Assembly (NCBI GenBank): GCA_964589375.1
Contig: CAZPSA010000001.1
Span: 1 to 64,000 of the forward strand
DNA from: CAG-533 sp964589375
Lineage (GTDB): Bacteria > Bacillota_I > Bacilli_A > RF39 > UBA660
Direction: 5' to 3'
Length of the DNA: 64,000 nt
The notes under the pieces are model-generated. The model ran no database searches. It was not told the origin of the DNA and was given only the letters and a program-made list of their open reading frames with translations. Numbering within the stretch: the stretch's first letter is position 1; the number at the start of each line of letters is the position of its first letter. Of the stretch, positions 28,501 through 35,658 are shown one piece after another. The translations under genes and the position numbers were made by a program.

Positions 28501-28729
28501 ATGGAATCCCTTTTGCTCCTCTATTAATCCTTCTTCCTATTTCATTCCACTCTTCAAATGAATGACAAATTTCTAAATCATTTCTTTGAATAATTACTTG
28601 ACATGCAGTATGAAGAGTAATGTGTGGATTAATTGATGTAAAGTGATAAAAAGATTTAAGCTTTGAACTATTCCTTAGCATTTCATCTATTAGTTCATTT
28701 CTTTTGCTTAATCTTTTCACTTCATTCAT
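19523..28729 (-). CDS. Giant methylase-helicase-primase/polymerase polyvalent protein
   Basis: 3,068 residues. The N-terminal domain (about 1-110, including SFEEWNEIGRRINRGAKGIP) is typical of polyvalent ICE/phage proteins. An adenine-specific methylase fold follows (about 600-840; motif NVPFGGY near 693 in place of NPPY). Next is an SNF2-like helicase with GAGKT near 1315, DEAH near 1476, ATGTPISNS, and QREGRIIRQG near 1813. Several hundred residues of repeated linker domains lead to a NrS-1-like primase-polymerase near 2740-2900 (CCIDLDKC, SGNGVHLF) with a helical tail. It likely processes and protects transferred DNA. Its ATGA overlap with the upstream HTH gene suggests coupled translation. 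Confidence 0.9.
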   Translation of the reverse strand: MNEVKRLSKRNELIDEMLRNSSKLKSFYHFTSINPHITLHTACQVIIQRNDLEICHSFEEWNEIGRRINRGAKGIPYYDTNGYKRYLFDSSDTNGKEEFTRYYYPLERLLIGLDEINNTNLINDERSDYRKIHNGIKNYLENDNYLANDLTRNKSLIEGISYILYSKTDKPNQDNIYINPLPYSLNENANLFKEIYFKAHEIQKEIEEAYLSSLEKEEEINVDEIHEEFLDDFEQESFDEEIESIDINEEIENEKILVKEEHSSNKSKSKQTGIKDRKKKELTLFDVSSEKIKEEKLIEWGIKHGSGFVDGRLRIYYEYHKNPTLSDFAKFIKDEYGIGGMSDSTHNLWNDSKGLYLENKDKEHEDDNAKVFLKWNEVAVHVADLIDEDNYLTADEKDRLDMFIFIKENPDINEKIKSLVEEKIEEAVDNTTSLSWVTYFDEFGEDEDFVRKHLDLYLYHLEDSIKVADVEVMEDGIDVVYYGDYCKNVEFEDEEEIQNFEEEHVEISEVEEIVEDEELGGLKQRFKNNIEAIKLQKRLYEENRNPTDEERKVLLKYVGFGGLAQAFDEFNEKWKNEYIELKSLLSDVDYERAKGSVLNAHFTSREVIEGIYKSLEKFGVEGSNKVLESSMGTGNFFRFMPEVISNDSKLYGVELDNITGRIAKKLYPNVNIQIKGFEDTTFPNNHFDLVVGNVPFGGYSVYDKDYNKYNLLIHDYFIAKSVDKVRPGGIVAVITSKGTMDKQSQNARKYIADRAELIGAIRLPNTAFKKLAGTEAVADILFLKKRDTPINATLENTEWLGVSKNEFGYELNNYFINHKEMILGTLKEDFGLYGAIDLTVIPDERELSTALDDAVKLLPQDIFEKSINEELIESNNERIEVDYDLKNLCFKVVDNKLYQRVNDEMEEVEIPKTPKDALIRITKMIELRKSLRNILDLQISGCSDEVLATEQVELNQKYDEFVKKYGFLNSSVNTKLFKDDGDSSLLFASEFISSDKKTATKADIYFKRTIRPYTKITSINDSFEALQISKNELGRVDISYIESLTKKDYDTIIKELGSSIFRDPELITIDDKYSGFVTSEEYLSGNVKKKLITAFNYKNSYPNFGFEKNVKALEEVQPPPLKATEIAVRLGASWIDTKIYKDFLVETLDIPYYYASGIDVFYNKHDSSYRVDLTANYVRGFRSQKIASLSTSRASAFRLFEDSLNLKSTSIYDTIEVDGKEKRVLNKEETIAAREKQNRIKEMFKEWIFKDPERRDMLEETYNNLFNQIRLPTYNGSYLRFPEMNPTITLKDHQKDAVHRIITSGNTLLHHVVGAGKTYTICAAAMKLRQYGLAKKPMIAVPNHLVRQWANEFRTLYPNANLLIATKEDLEKTNREKFVSKVALGDWDAVIIAQSSFAKIPISTERQIRKIKEEISKIEASIRNGWETDGVPRGAIKNLERIKKSRETSLKKLLDEGKKDSVLIFENLGVDYLFIDEAHFYKNLFLYTKMNNVSGISTAASQRATDLQLKCEYINELHKGDKGIVFATGTPISNSMTEMYTMQTYLQPRTLQELGITYFDGWAADFGETITSLEMSPSGQGYRAKTRFAKFTNLPELLTLYRSFADVKTKDMIKLDVPNQVRNVITLKPSENIIELAEEIADRAEAISGGGVDPHIDNMLKVTSDGKKLALDPRCFDPNAVDEMGSKLNECAYRVSEVYKKTNHFKGTQLIFCDLSTPKCAFDDYEYGKDFDVYNDLKYKLTILGIPKEEIAYIHEANSDLQKQALFSKVNEGEIRVLIGSTEKCGAGTNVQKRLIALHHLDTPYRPSDMEQREGRIIRQGNQNSEVEIYTYVTERTFDSYSYQILENKQRFISQVNNGNLTIREADDIDEATLTFAEIKAITAANPKIKRKMELDTEIARLKVLEGQYKKNLYLLQDKIRRDLPLAISKQELYLENLKKDISLLNSLYKPDSEDFLINVKGINYTDKKEGTKALGDALMVAKDDEVIAEYNGFKISLNPIILLTQERSITLSASGRYTMDIGTSSIGNMTRLDNFFKEFPLREDRVERKLEQLKKDLSDAKVQVDMPFEHKEKLEELQIELNEINAELDLNKSDDVVISEDENNNYRGVIIEDIKESEIIEPFDKVASLRVNILPSYEVSQDEMNKYGYSWNGMLPIKVNSVDVMRKLGLDVYKLYPNDTESKLDDDSDIENHDGLFGIEKPEWIEFLKSNEAKDYFNTRLDFITTSSEVVNEMLDYMEEDHTKFLDVNANEKEYIKRFVLPLGESSSDDKKRFGKVLADEFSKRIEDSFGKGVILQFGFSNEEIRNELISNLDNEELKTYLSKNNFYKEMVSHKVINEYEELRKDILSKGNDEAFKESYKIHFFTELKDFLTSEENNLDDKEYEMLFRENVPILSSLFDYYLKEEYSSIENYSEINNLVVSYNEKYNKNLVKEEENIMQENHEVESEKKNWLKINVPTSALIRKYDNHSFLRMPTSHEEYGGYTYNMFNSRIKQGRMITDLQSDSRELCLELIVEENEQIILRNGDKEKVVTGLEFEKLVRGTMDKDYETPKSYNEMVTLSVPVESRIGKYESSSLFVLPNYSKYKGQDFYIPNRFVEDDKLKDGRLKISLPDNFSISVKNRETNEITKITPFDLIEEMDSSNIDDYRKSNTNWNVVSVNKEARLGVYEESSLFKMPNGSYQGFCYYLPNKLIKDTSDTHLRINLQDDMEITLKNKSNEQIILKVDEFISEVGGKDLKDYESGLVRPSSVTNNAFVEREKVLRANVPEEMKKMPNWVVVRTRENETKGRLDKFLIDVHTGKFARSDDPTTWTTFDEACKYARENNCETLAYALDGKNGICCIDLDKCITKDGSYSPLTKEVLFASDNTYAETSISGNGVHLFGKTNGMDLRTFSRNGDLEFYQKSHFIAMTGDLINEESNSLRNFDALPIKKILEATCDKRTPFMGCGEGVEGLSLMSDRDVVEKAINSKHGETFKALYEGQDLQNNHSNSDMSLMNRLAFWCNGDKEQMIRIFATSGLFRPGKSPDYYESTAIKAIRDTTERFRPTKTEAPKVVKPSGSFFGKGS

Positions 28730-29016
28730 TTACTCATATTCCCCCCTTTCCTAAATGCTTCACTAATAATTTTGTTCTTAATTTTAAGTGAAGGAAAGTA
28801 GATAATATCAATTGCATTACTTGCTCCTACTAAATAGATTAATGATTTAATTTGATGCTTATTAAAGGTTTCATGTTCTGATAACTTTCTTTTAAGTTCT
28901 CCAATACTAATTCCTAATCTTTTAGCAACATATGGTAATGTATAATTATTTTCATAGATCCATTTTTTAAGTTTTTTCTTTTTTAATGAATAACTATAAA
29001 CTTTTTTATTATCCAT
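28726..29016 (-). CDS. Small HTH protein
   Basis: 96 residues from the ATG at 29016, chosen over the start at 29064 because GGAGGACAAGTT precedes it. A helix-turn-helix lies at about 22-45 (TLPYVAKRLGISIGELKRKL) followed by KHQIKSLIYLVG, similar to phage/XRE-type regulators. It ends in an ATGA overlap with the giant replication-type gene. It probably regulates the transfer operon; the target is unknown. Confidence 0.7.
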   Translation of the reverse strand: MDNKKVYSYSLKKKKLKKWIYENNYTLPYVAKRLGISIGELKRKLSEHETFNKHQIKSLIYLVGASNAIDIIYFPSLKIKNKIISEAFRKGGNMSK

Positions 29017-29113
29017 AACTTGTCCTCCACTTAAAACTTTTAAAGAGAAAAAATATCCCCTCACTATATATGGAAAGTTAGGTGCAAAAACTTAAACGTT
29101 TTTTAGAAAAAAT

Positions 29114-29557
29114 TTAAAAATTTTTTAAATTTTTTTTCAAATTATTTAAAGCTCTCTCTAAAGTAATAGAAATACAAGCTTCTGATACTCCTAATTCTAT
29201 TGAAACTTCTCTTTGTGTCTTTTCTTCAAAGAATATTTTAATAATAATTTCTTTTTGTCTTGGTCTTAATTTTTCTATTGCTTCATGTAATTTTTTATTA
29301 AATTCTTCTTTTTCTAATTCTTGTTGTTCTATTAATTCAATTTCATCTTCACTTATACTTGTATCAGCAAGTTCAAATCCATACTTTTGATTTAAGTATT
29401 CTAATGATACAGTTCTTGCGTGATATGTTTTATCTTGTTTAAGTTGTCTTTCAAACTCTTTATTTAACTCCTCAATTAACTTTTCTTCATCAATATTTTC
29501 AGTTTCAATTTCAATTGAATATTTAGTAGTCACTTTATAAATAACTTTCTTTTTCAT
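29114..29557 (-). CDS. Sigma-70 region 4-like regulator of the element
   Basis: 147 residues. The C-terminal 60 match sigma region 4 (EKLRPRQKEIIIKIFFEEKTQREVSIELGVSEACIS, a classic HTH). Region 2 is absent. The N-terminal half is charged and helical. It resembles the small sigma-like proteins of Tn916-type elements (ORF7 role) that help switch on transfer. Its ribosome site CAAGGAGG is preceded by a complementary CCTCCTTG and by a leader peptide plus hairpin, so expression looks controlled at the RNA level. Confidence 0.8.
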   Translation of the reverse strand: MKKKVIYKVTTKYSIEIETENIDEEKLIEELNKEFERQLKQDKTYHARTVSLEYLNQKYGFELADTSISEDEIELIEQQELEKEEFNKKLHEAIEKLRPRQKEIIIKIFFEEKTQREVSIELGVSEACISITLERALNNLKKNLKNF

Positions 29558-29569
29558 AATAAAAAAACC

Positions 29570-29619
29570 TCCTTGTGAATTTCTAAATTTTCAAAAAAAC
29601 TTAAAAATCCGCAAGGAGG
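29570..29619 (-). promoter_or_regulatory. Hairpin that could mask the sigma-like gene's ribosome site
   Basis: On the minus strand CCTCCTTG (29612-29619) is perfectly complementary to the Shine-Dalgarno CAAGGAGG (29570-29577), 34 nt downstream. Pairing would hide the ribosome site of the sigma-like gene. The GC content of both arms in this AT-rich region argues against chance. Confidence 0.5.
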
Positions 29620-29654
29620 CCCACGAATATAAAAATTAATACAAATTCTGCAAA

Positions 29655-29700
29655 CAAAAAGGCAATCATAGTTAGATACTAGGTATCTAGCCATAATTGC
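29655..29700 (-). terminator. Attenuator-like hairpin between leader peptide and sigma-like gene
   Basis: On the minus strand an 18-position stem (29700 down to 29662; two G-U pairs and one mismatch, 3-nt loop) centred on TAGATAC/GTATCTA is followed by CTTTTTGTTT. This is a rho-independent terminator located 36 nt after the leader peptide stop and 98 nt before the sigma-like gene. The arrangement is that of transcription attenuation. Confidence 0.7.
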
Positions 29701-29735
29701 TAGTTTATTTAAAATATTTAATTGTATAATACAGT

Positions 29736-29798
29736 CTACGTATTATCATAGCAACCGCTACGTATTTGAAGCGGCGTAATGTCGTTTGTCCAACGCAT
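29736..29798 (-). CDS. 20-residue leader peptide
   Basis: A 20-codon frame follows a strong AAAGGAGGG at 8-nt spacing and ends upstream of the terminator hairpin at 29655-29700. Its codons are unusually GC-rich for the locus (CGT TGG ACA AAC GAC ... CCG). The peptide contains ITPLQIRSGCYDN. A perfect 7-bp repeat (TAATCTT/AAGATTA) lies just before the ribosome site. Translation of such peptides typically decides whether the downstream hairpin forms, as in tet(M)-type leaders. Confidence 0.65.
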   Translation of the reverse strand: MRWTNDITPLQIRSGCYDNT

Positions 29799-29887
29799 TA
29801 TTTAATCCCTCCTTTGTAATCTTATTTAAAAAGATTATAAATTTTAAGATTTTAATATTAATGCGTATAATCTAAAACTATACTGCA

Positions 29888-29917
29888 TATAATATTAGTT
29901 TATACACTAATATTATA
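29888..29917. promoter_or_regulatory. 11-bp inverted repeat overlapping a -10 box
   Basis: TATAATATTAG (29888-29898) and CTAATATTATA (29907-29917) are perfect complements with an 8-nt spacer, and the minus-strand TATAAT lies within the upstream arm. It is about 90 nt before the leader peptide start. It could be an operator for the conjugation operon promoter; no good -35 box is visible. The 29799-29975 interval otherwise holds no gene. Confidence 0.4.
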
Positions 29918-29975
29918 ACATTAAGACAAGTAAAATATTTGTTATTTTTTATCGTTTAATTTATAATTTTTTCTT

Positions 29976-30443
29976 CTATTTATAATAATTATTAAAAATA
30001 ATATCTTGTGGACTAAAAATAGATATATTTTTTTCAATAAACTTTCCTTTACAATGGTTATAATTTGCATAATCATAAAGATATGTATTTACTGCAATTT
30101 CACTAACAGGAAATAAACTTATAAGTTCTATTGGAATCATTACCTTAATTGTATTTTGTTCATAATTTATAATAATATCTTTATTATTTGAATCCTCTGA
30201 AATCTCCTCTAATAAATTATCTATTACTCCATCATCATCTGGAATTAATGTGTTCTTAGAAATAATTATATTACCTTTTTTTATATAAAGCGATATATTA
30301 TATATATTCATAAATTCAATATCAATTATTTCAATACAAATTATATTATTTCTAATAGTATCTTGTTCAAACATTATTATAAAATAATCCGTATTTAAGT
30401 CATAATTAATTAAATAATTTACTATGTTTTGACATTTTTTCAT
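29976..30443 (-). CDS. Last gene of the RiPP operon, unknown function
   Basis: 155 residues, starting 3 nt after the second ABC exporter stop, so certainly in the same operon. The sequence is acidic and beta-rich (NIICIEIIDIEFMNIYNISLY; LIPDDDGVIDNLLEEIS) with no membrane segment or signal peptide and no recognised motif. Position suggests an immunity, chaperone or export-accessory role, but nothing in the sequence proves this. It is the nearest operon gene to the conjugative element. Confidence 0.65.
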   Translation of the reverse strand: MKKCQNIVNYLINYDLNTDYFIIMFEQDTIRNNIICIEIIDIEFMNIYNISLYIKKGNIIISKNTLIPDDDGVIDNLLEEISEDSNNKDIIINYEQNTIKVMIPIELISLFPVSEIAVNTYLYDYANYNHCKGKFIEKNISIFSPQDIIFNNYYK

Positions 30444-30445
30444 AT

Positions 30446-32188
30446 TTAATCATACTCCTTTTTTTGTATATTAAATAATTTATAAAAATATCCTCTCTTA
30501 GAATATAATTCATTAAAAGTTCCCATTTCAACAATTTCACCGTTGTTTAAGACAATAATTTTATCTGCTTTTTTTGTGAATCCAAGTCTATGAGATATTG
30601 CTATTATCGTTGAATCACTTTTTTCTTCATAAAAATTTTTATAGAACTCAATTTCATCTTTTGGATTCATTGAAGATGTTGGTTCATCTAAAATATAGAT
30701 TTGCGATTTTTCATCAAGTAGAGACCTTGCAATTGATATTTTTTGCCATTCTCCCATAGACAAAGATTGTCCATTTTCATTAATATTACCTATCTCAGTA
30801 TACAAACCATTAGTAAGAGATTGGACTTTGCTACTAAGTTTAACACTATCAAGACTTTTCATTATTTTTTCATGACTATAATCATTTTTATACAAATTAA
30901 TATTATCAATTAATTTGCTTTGAATATAGAAAATATCTTGTGTTACTATATTAGTAACAGACCTTAAAAATTTTTGGTCATAAATTTCTTCATCACTTAC
31001 AACTGTTATTTTCCCAATAAAATTATCATAAATTCCACTTAAAACATTCGCTAAAGTAGTTTTCCCACTTCCATTTTCTCCAACAATTGCTATTTTTTCG
31101 CCTTTTTTAATAATTAAATCAATATTCTTTAATACATAATTTTCCATATTCGGATATTTATAACTAATACCTTTTAATTCAATATAAGAAAATACATTTT
31201 TATTGTCTTCAAATATATCTTGTTGATATTCTAAGACTTCGTTTATTTTATTAATATACTCTTTGTTAACTCTGTAATCTGACATTGAAAAAGTAAATTC
31301 AATAATAGAAGATCTTAACCAGAAAATCAATGATAGTATTGTTCCGATATAGCCTAACTCTAATTTTTGATTTATTATATTATAAATAGTTGTTAAAATT
31401 ATAATTGCGCTAATTATTCCATAAAAAATATCAGGTAAAATAATATATTTATATTGAAAATTTGTATTTTTTTTCCCTAATTTCACATATTCTTTTTCAG
31501 TTTTATCGAGTTTTTTTTCTATATACTTCAATGAATTATTAACAAATATATCTTGATACGCAAATAAATTCTTTGTTATAGTACTAATATAATTTTTTCT
31601 CTTTCTTATTAAGTCAAACTCTTTATTATTGAAATTTATTTTATCACTTGCTTTATATGAAATATATCCATAACATATTAATATTGGAATCAGAGTGAAT
31701 GCAAATATTATATTAATTTTTGATAATAAAATAAAATAAATGATAAACTGAAAAAGACTTCTTAATATATCTACTGATTTATAAATTAAATTATCAGATA
31801 CAGAACCTATATTACTTTGTGCTAAATATAATTTATTTAAAGTATTATAATCTAAAAAGTAATTATAGTTTATGTTTTTTACATTGTCATTGAGTTTTTT
31901 TTCACAACATATATTAATTTTACTACTATATTTTTTTTGTTTAATAGATAATAAATAGTTTAGAAAAGAATTTGCAATAATCAATGATATATATATTAAT
32001 ACTATTTTAACATTAAAAATCATTTCTTCCTTATTATTTTCATTAATAGAATTTAATATATTAATGAATTTTTCATTTATTGATATATTATAAAAAGTAA
32101 ATAATGAGATTATAATTGTACAAATGAATAAAAATATATATTTGCGATGTTCTAGCGCTTTAAAACCAATTTTTTGTATTTTTTTCAT
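30446..32188 (-). CDS. ABC exporter, RiPP export subunit 2
   Basis: 580 residues from the ATG at 32188, chosen over an upstream ATG at 32248 because GGAGG sits 4 nt before it and it lies just past the previous stop. Six membrane segments (about 1-310) precede a nucleotide-binding domain with GENGSGKTT, signature LSMGEWQK, Walker B IYILDEPTSSM and the switch His in ISHRLG. The signature deviates from LSGGQ. No C39 peptidase domain is present, so the leader must be cut by another enzyme. It likely pairs with the exporter encoded upstream as a heterodimer. Confidence 0.88.
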   Translation of the reverse strand: MKKIQKIGFKALEHRKYIFLFICTIIISLFTFYNISINEKFINILNSINENNKEEMIFNVKIVLIYISLIIANSFLNYLLSIKQKKYSSKINICCEKKLNDNVKNINYNYFLDYNTLNKLYLAQSNIGSVSDNLIYKSVDILRSLFQFIIYFILLSKINIIFAFTLIPILICYGYISYKASDKINFNNKEFDLIRKRKNYISTITKNLFAYQDIFVNNSLKYIEKKLDKTEKEYVKLGKKNTNFQYKYIILPDIFYGIISAIIILTTIYNIINQKLELGYIGTILSLIFWLRSSIIEFTFSMSDYRVNKEYINKINEVLEYQQDIFEDNKNVFSYIELKGISYKYPNMENYVLKNIDLIIKKGEKIAIVGENGSGKTTLANVLSGIYDNFIGKITVVSDEEIYDQKFLRSVTNIVTQDIFYIQSKLIDNINLYKNDYSHEKIMKSLDSVKLSSKVQSLTNGLYTEIGNINENGQSLSMGEWQKISIARSLLDEKSQIYILDEPTSSMNPKDEIEFYKNFYEEKSDSTIIAISHRLGFTKKADKIIVLNNGEIVEMGTFNELYSKRGYFYKLFNIQKKEYD

Positions 32189-32198
32189 ATAACCTCCA

Positions 32199-33968
32199 TT
32201 ATATATCATATAACTCTTTTTGCATATTATATGTTTTATAATATTCACCTTTAAGCTTTAATAATTCTTCATGAGTTCCATTTTCTATGATTTTCCCTTC
32301 CTTCATCATATATATTTTATCTGCAATTTTTGCAAACGGAATTCTATGAGAAATAATTATAGTGGTACAATATGTTGATATAGTTTTAACAAAATCCAAA
32401 ATTTCTTTTTCTTTTTCTGGATCTATTGAAGCTGTAGGTTCATCCAAAATAAAGATTTGCCTATTTGAAGCCATCGCTCTAGCCAAAATAATCTTTTGCC
32501 ATTCACCTCCACTTAAATCAACTCCATCAGAAAAAAGATTCTTATCCATATTTGTATATAATCCATTGGGTAATTTTTCTATTATACTCTTGATCAAAAA
32601 ATTTTCTTTCACTTCTTCAATTTTTTCGTTGTTATTAATATTCTTTACATCACTAATCAAAATATTTTCATATAATTTAAAAGAGTATTTATAATAATCT
32701 TGAAAAGCACATCCATACATATGATTAATTTCAGTTTTATCCAATTTCTTTCCGTTTAAAAAAATTTCTCCACCATAATTCTTTAAAATTCCTAATATTA
32801 TTTTTGATAAAGTAGTTTTACCACTTCCATTTTCTCCTAAAATACTTATAACTTCTCCTTTATGTATATCGATATTAATACCATCTAAGGCATTTACATC
32901 TCCATTAATATATTTGTAATTAATATTTCTTAACGATAAATGTTGAAATTCTATATTATCATTTACCTCTAATTTGTGATCATTATCATTTAAAAGTATA
33001 TCATATTCATCAACATATAAAGAACTTTTTACAGTCTTAGTAATAGTTTTTGAAAAATAAGTCAATGACGATAATGAAGATTTATAAATAGTAAATAAAT
33101 ATATAGCAACTGACAAATTAATATGTTCGTTAATATTCATATAAACTATAAAAAACATGCCTAAATAAATTAAAATCATTCTAATAATATCTAATTTATA
33201 TTTAGCTTTTTTTTCTTTAATTTTGTTTTTTAAGTACAAATCATTATATTCGTCAATAAGTTCACTACACTTTTCATATATTTCATCTTCAATATTTAGG
33301 GATTTTAATTTAAAATTATTTTTATCGTTAAAAATCAAAGAATTATAATAATCTTTCTTCCTTTGTATAGGAATTATATTCTTTTCAAATTCAATAACTT
33401 TTTTATTAATTTTCAAATCATATATTGTTCTAAAAACTAAATATAAAGCTGAAATAATGCCCAAAGTAATACTATATCTAAATACTAATATAACATATAT
33501 TATTTTACTTGAAAACAACATTATGGTAGCATATAACAAACTTCTAAAAAATCTTACAATCTCATTTTTTTTGTTATAACAAAATTCTATTTTAGAATAA
33601 TCTTTTTGATTCAACATACTATCATATTTAATATTACTTATGTGATTATTCATCATTTTTTTAGTTAATTTCGATCCAAATAAACTAAAATAATAAATAT
33701 CTAAATATTGAGTAAATAATGATATGATAGGTTGAAATATAAAACTAGAAAAACTGATTAGTATCGTTATAATGATAAGTTCCATACCTATGCTATAAGA
33801 TATATTTAATTGTTCAATTAATATTGTTTGTAAAATTGGAAATAAAAAACTAGTGGCTGTTAAAATAATGTACAAAACTATCCATAAAACACTCAGTAGA
33901 GGTGCATATTTAAATGATAATACTATGATACTAAATATATTCTTTAATACTTTCTTTAATTTTTTCAT
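32199..33968 (-). CDS. ABC exporter, RiPP export subunit 1
   Basis: 589 residues from the ATG at 33968. An ATG at 34016 overlapping the maturase, or a TTG preceded by GAGG at about 33992, are alternatives; none has a perfect ribosome site. It has a type-I exporter layout: membrane domain (about 20-300), then GENGSGKTT, canonical LSGGEWQK, FILDEPTASID and IISHRIP. There is no peptidase domain. It overlaps or abuts the radical SAM gene and the second exporter, implying co-expression. Its predicted cargo is the modified peptide. Confidence 0.88.
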   Translation of the reverse strand: MKKLKKVLKNIFSIIVLSFKYAPLLSVLWIVLYIILTATSFLFPILQTILIEQLNISYSIGMELIIITILISFSSFIFQPIISLFTQYLDIYYFSLFGSKLTKKMMNNHISNIKYDSMLNQKDYSKIEFCYNKKNEIVRFFRSLLYATIMLFSSKIIYVILVFRYSITLGIISALYLVFRTIYDLKINKKVIEFEKNIIPIQRKKDYYNSLIFNDKNNFKLKSLNIEDEIYEKCSELIDEYNDLYLKNKIKEKKAKYKLDIIRMILIYLGMFFIVYMNINEHINLSVAIYLFTIYKSSLSSLTYFSKTITKTVKSSLYVDEYDILLNDNDHKLEVNDNIEFQHLSLRNINYKYINGDVNALDGINIDIHKGEVISILGENGSGKTTLSKIILGILKNYGGEIFLNGKKLDKTEINHMYGCAFQDYYKYSFKLYENILISDVKNINNNEKIEEVKENFLIKSIIEKLPNGLYTNMDKNLFSDGVDLSGGEWQKIILARAMASNRQIFILDEPTASIDPEKEKEILDFVKTISTYCTTIIISHRIPFAKIADKIYMMKEGKIIENGTHEELLKLKGEYYKTYNMQKELYDI

Positions 33969-33978
33969 AACATATTTA

Positions 33979-35460
33979 TTAAGAAAATTCAATTTCCTCA
34001 AATCGTATTGATGCATAAGGATTTTTATCTAATATCTCTAGTGTTTTCATCATTCTGTTATATACATATTTTTTCTCACTAATACAATCATGTTCATTTA
34101 TATCTTTCCAACATTTTCTACATAATCTAACAGCCCAGCATTTATTACATTTTACATTTGATTTTTCAAATTTTCTTACAAAAGTAAATAATTTTTCATA
34201 GTTAAACCCATTTTTAATATTTCCAAATGTAAGCATCTTTTTATTAAACAATATCTTTTCGCAAGGTGAGAAATCTCCATCAATGGTTACAAACAATCTT
34301 CGTTGACAAATTGTGCAGCATCCTGTAGGCCAAAACTTATTATCATTTTTTAATTTTATTGGTGAATTTACAAAATATGGCGTTAAAACCTTATCTATTG
34401 TTTTAATTATATCAGATTTTTCTAATTTTTTATTTGACATGTCTATTGATGAAATATAGTCATAATATTTTTTCAAAAATCCTTCAGAATATGTAATATC
34501 ATCCACATTATAAGTTATTTTGTTATTTTCTATTTCTTTCAATAAATTTTTTGCACAATTTTCATCATATCCTTTAACTATATCGGTAAAACTATGATAG
34601 TTATTAGGAAAAGTATCCTTAAAGAATTTTAAAACATGTTCTTGATATTTTAGCTTAGGAATGACAGAATTAAATTGTATTTTTTCATAGAATTCTGGAT
34701 ACTTATCTTTTATATTCCTTAAATTTTTCATTATAATATCATGAGTTGGTTTATTATTAACTAGAACTCTTCCAGCATCATGTATCCATTTCGGCCCATC
34801 TAAACTAACTAAGATTGAAAATTTTTCTTTGACTAAAAATTCAAGTATGTCATCTTTCAATAGAATACCATTAGTTGTTAATCCATAATTAATATTCTTT
34901 TGAGGATATTTTTCCCTTATATAATTTACGCATTTTTTTATTAGTTCAAATGCAAGTAATGGTTCACCACCATAAAATGATAATGTCACTTGATTATTAT
35001 TTACTGATTGTTTCATAAAAAAATCAATACTATCCAATGCTATATCATCTTTCATCATTTTATTTTCGTATCGTGAATCCTTCAAATACATTTCAGAAAA
35101 TACACAATATTTACATCTTAAATTACATTGGCTAGTAACTTCTAATATCAAATGTTTCATATCATGTTGAATTACATCTTTTAAATTTTTATTATCATAT
35201 TTATATTCTGGTTTACCAAAATTATAACCCACCAAAATTTTATAATTATTTTCAAGCATTAAATCAGCTAAAAATTTGTACCCTTTTAAATGTTTTTCAA
35301 CAATTTCATTTGGTATTTCTTGTCCTACTTCTATTTGACTTCTTGCTTCTACTATTAATTGATAACTATCCTTGGGAACTCTTATATATTCATGACTAAA
35401 AGTATCATAAATGAAATAATTATTATCAATTTTAAAAACTTCACATATTGGTAATCTCAT
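33979..35460 (-). CDS. Radical SAM/SPASM RiPP maturase
   Basis: 493 residues; AAAGGAG precedes the ATG. The N-terminal 95 residues look like a peptide-recognition (RRE/PqqD-like) module. The radical SAM cluster motif CNLRCKYC has its cysteines at 112, 116 and 119, followed by the GGEPLL motif. The C-terminal SPASM/Twitch region is Cys-rich: GCCTICQRR, SPCEK, and CNKCWAVRLCRKC (auxiliary Fe-S clusters). Such enzymes form thioether or related Cys crosslinks in precursor peptides. It resembles clostridial maturases of Cys-rich peptides (CcpM type) in layout. The two precursors lie immediately upstream. Confidence 0.93.
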   Translation of the reverse strand: MRLPICEVFKIDNNYFIYDTFSHEYIRVPKDSYQLIVEARSQIEVGQEIPNEIVEKHLKGYKFLADLMLENNYKILVGYNFGKPEYKYDNKNLKDVIQHDMKHLILEVTSQCNLRCKYCVFSEMYLKDSRYENKMMKDDIALDSIDFFMKQSVNNNQVTLSFYGGEPLLAFELIKKCVNYIREKYPQKNINYGLTTNGILLKDDILEFLVKEKFSILVSLDGPKWIHDAGRVLVNNKPTHDIIMKNLRNIKDKYPEFYEKIQFNSVIPKLKYQEHVLKFFKDTFPNNYHSFTDIVKGYDENCAKNLLKEIENNKITYNVDDITYSEGFLKKYYDYISSIDMSNKKLEKSDIIKTIDKVLTPYFVNSPIKLKNDNKFWPTGCCTICQRRLFVTIDGDFSPCEKILFNKKMLTFGNIKNGFNYEKLFTFVRKFEKSNVKCNKCWAVRLCRKCWKDINEHDCISEKKYVYNRMMKTLEILDKNPYASIRFEEIEFS

Positions 35461-35504
35461 TGTTTCTCCTTTCTAGGTATACTCTAAAGCGGGAATAGTG
35501 TTAA

Positions 35505-35645
35505 TTATCTGCCGTAGTTTCCTTCATCACTTTTTTGTCCATCTTCGTATTGATCATCGTCATTTGTACCCGTACAAATACAACCACAAGCAAAGACATT
35601 TTTGTTAATTTTTTTTATAATTCCGTATATTTTTTCGTTCTTCAT
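35505..35645 (-). CDS. RiPP precursor peptide B (CxCxC core)
   Basis: 46 residues from the ATG at 35645 (AGGAGAG about 9 nt upstream, overlapping the stop of precursor A). The leader contains KIYGIIKK, matching KVYGIVKK of precursor A. The core begins with Cys20-Gly-Cys22-Ile-Cys24 and continues acidic (TNDDDQYEDGQKSDEG) to GNYGR. The first Cys is at the same position as in precursor A. The maturase gene starts 45 nt downstream. A longer reading frame starting at 35735 has no ribosome site. Substrate status is inferred from context. Confidence 0.85.
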   Translation of the reverse strand: MKNEKIYGIIKKINKNVFACGCICTGTNDDDQYEDGQKSDEGNYGR

Positions 35646-35658
35646 AAAAGGCACTCTC

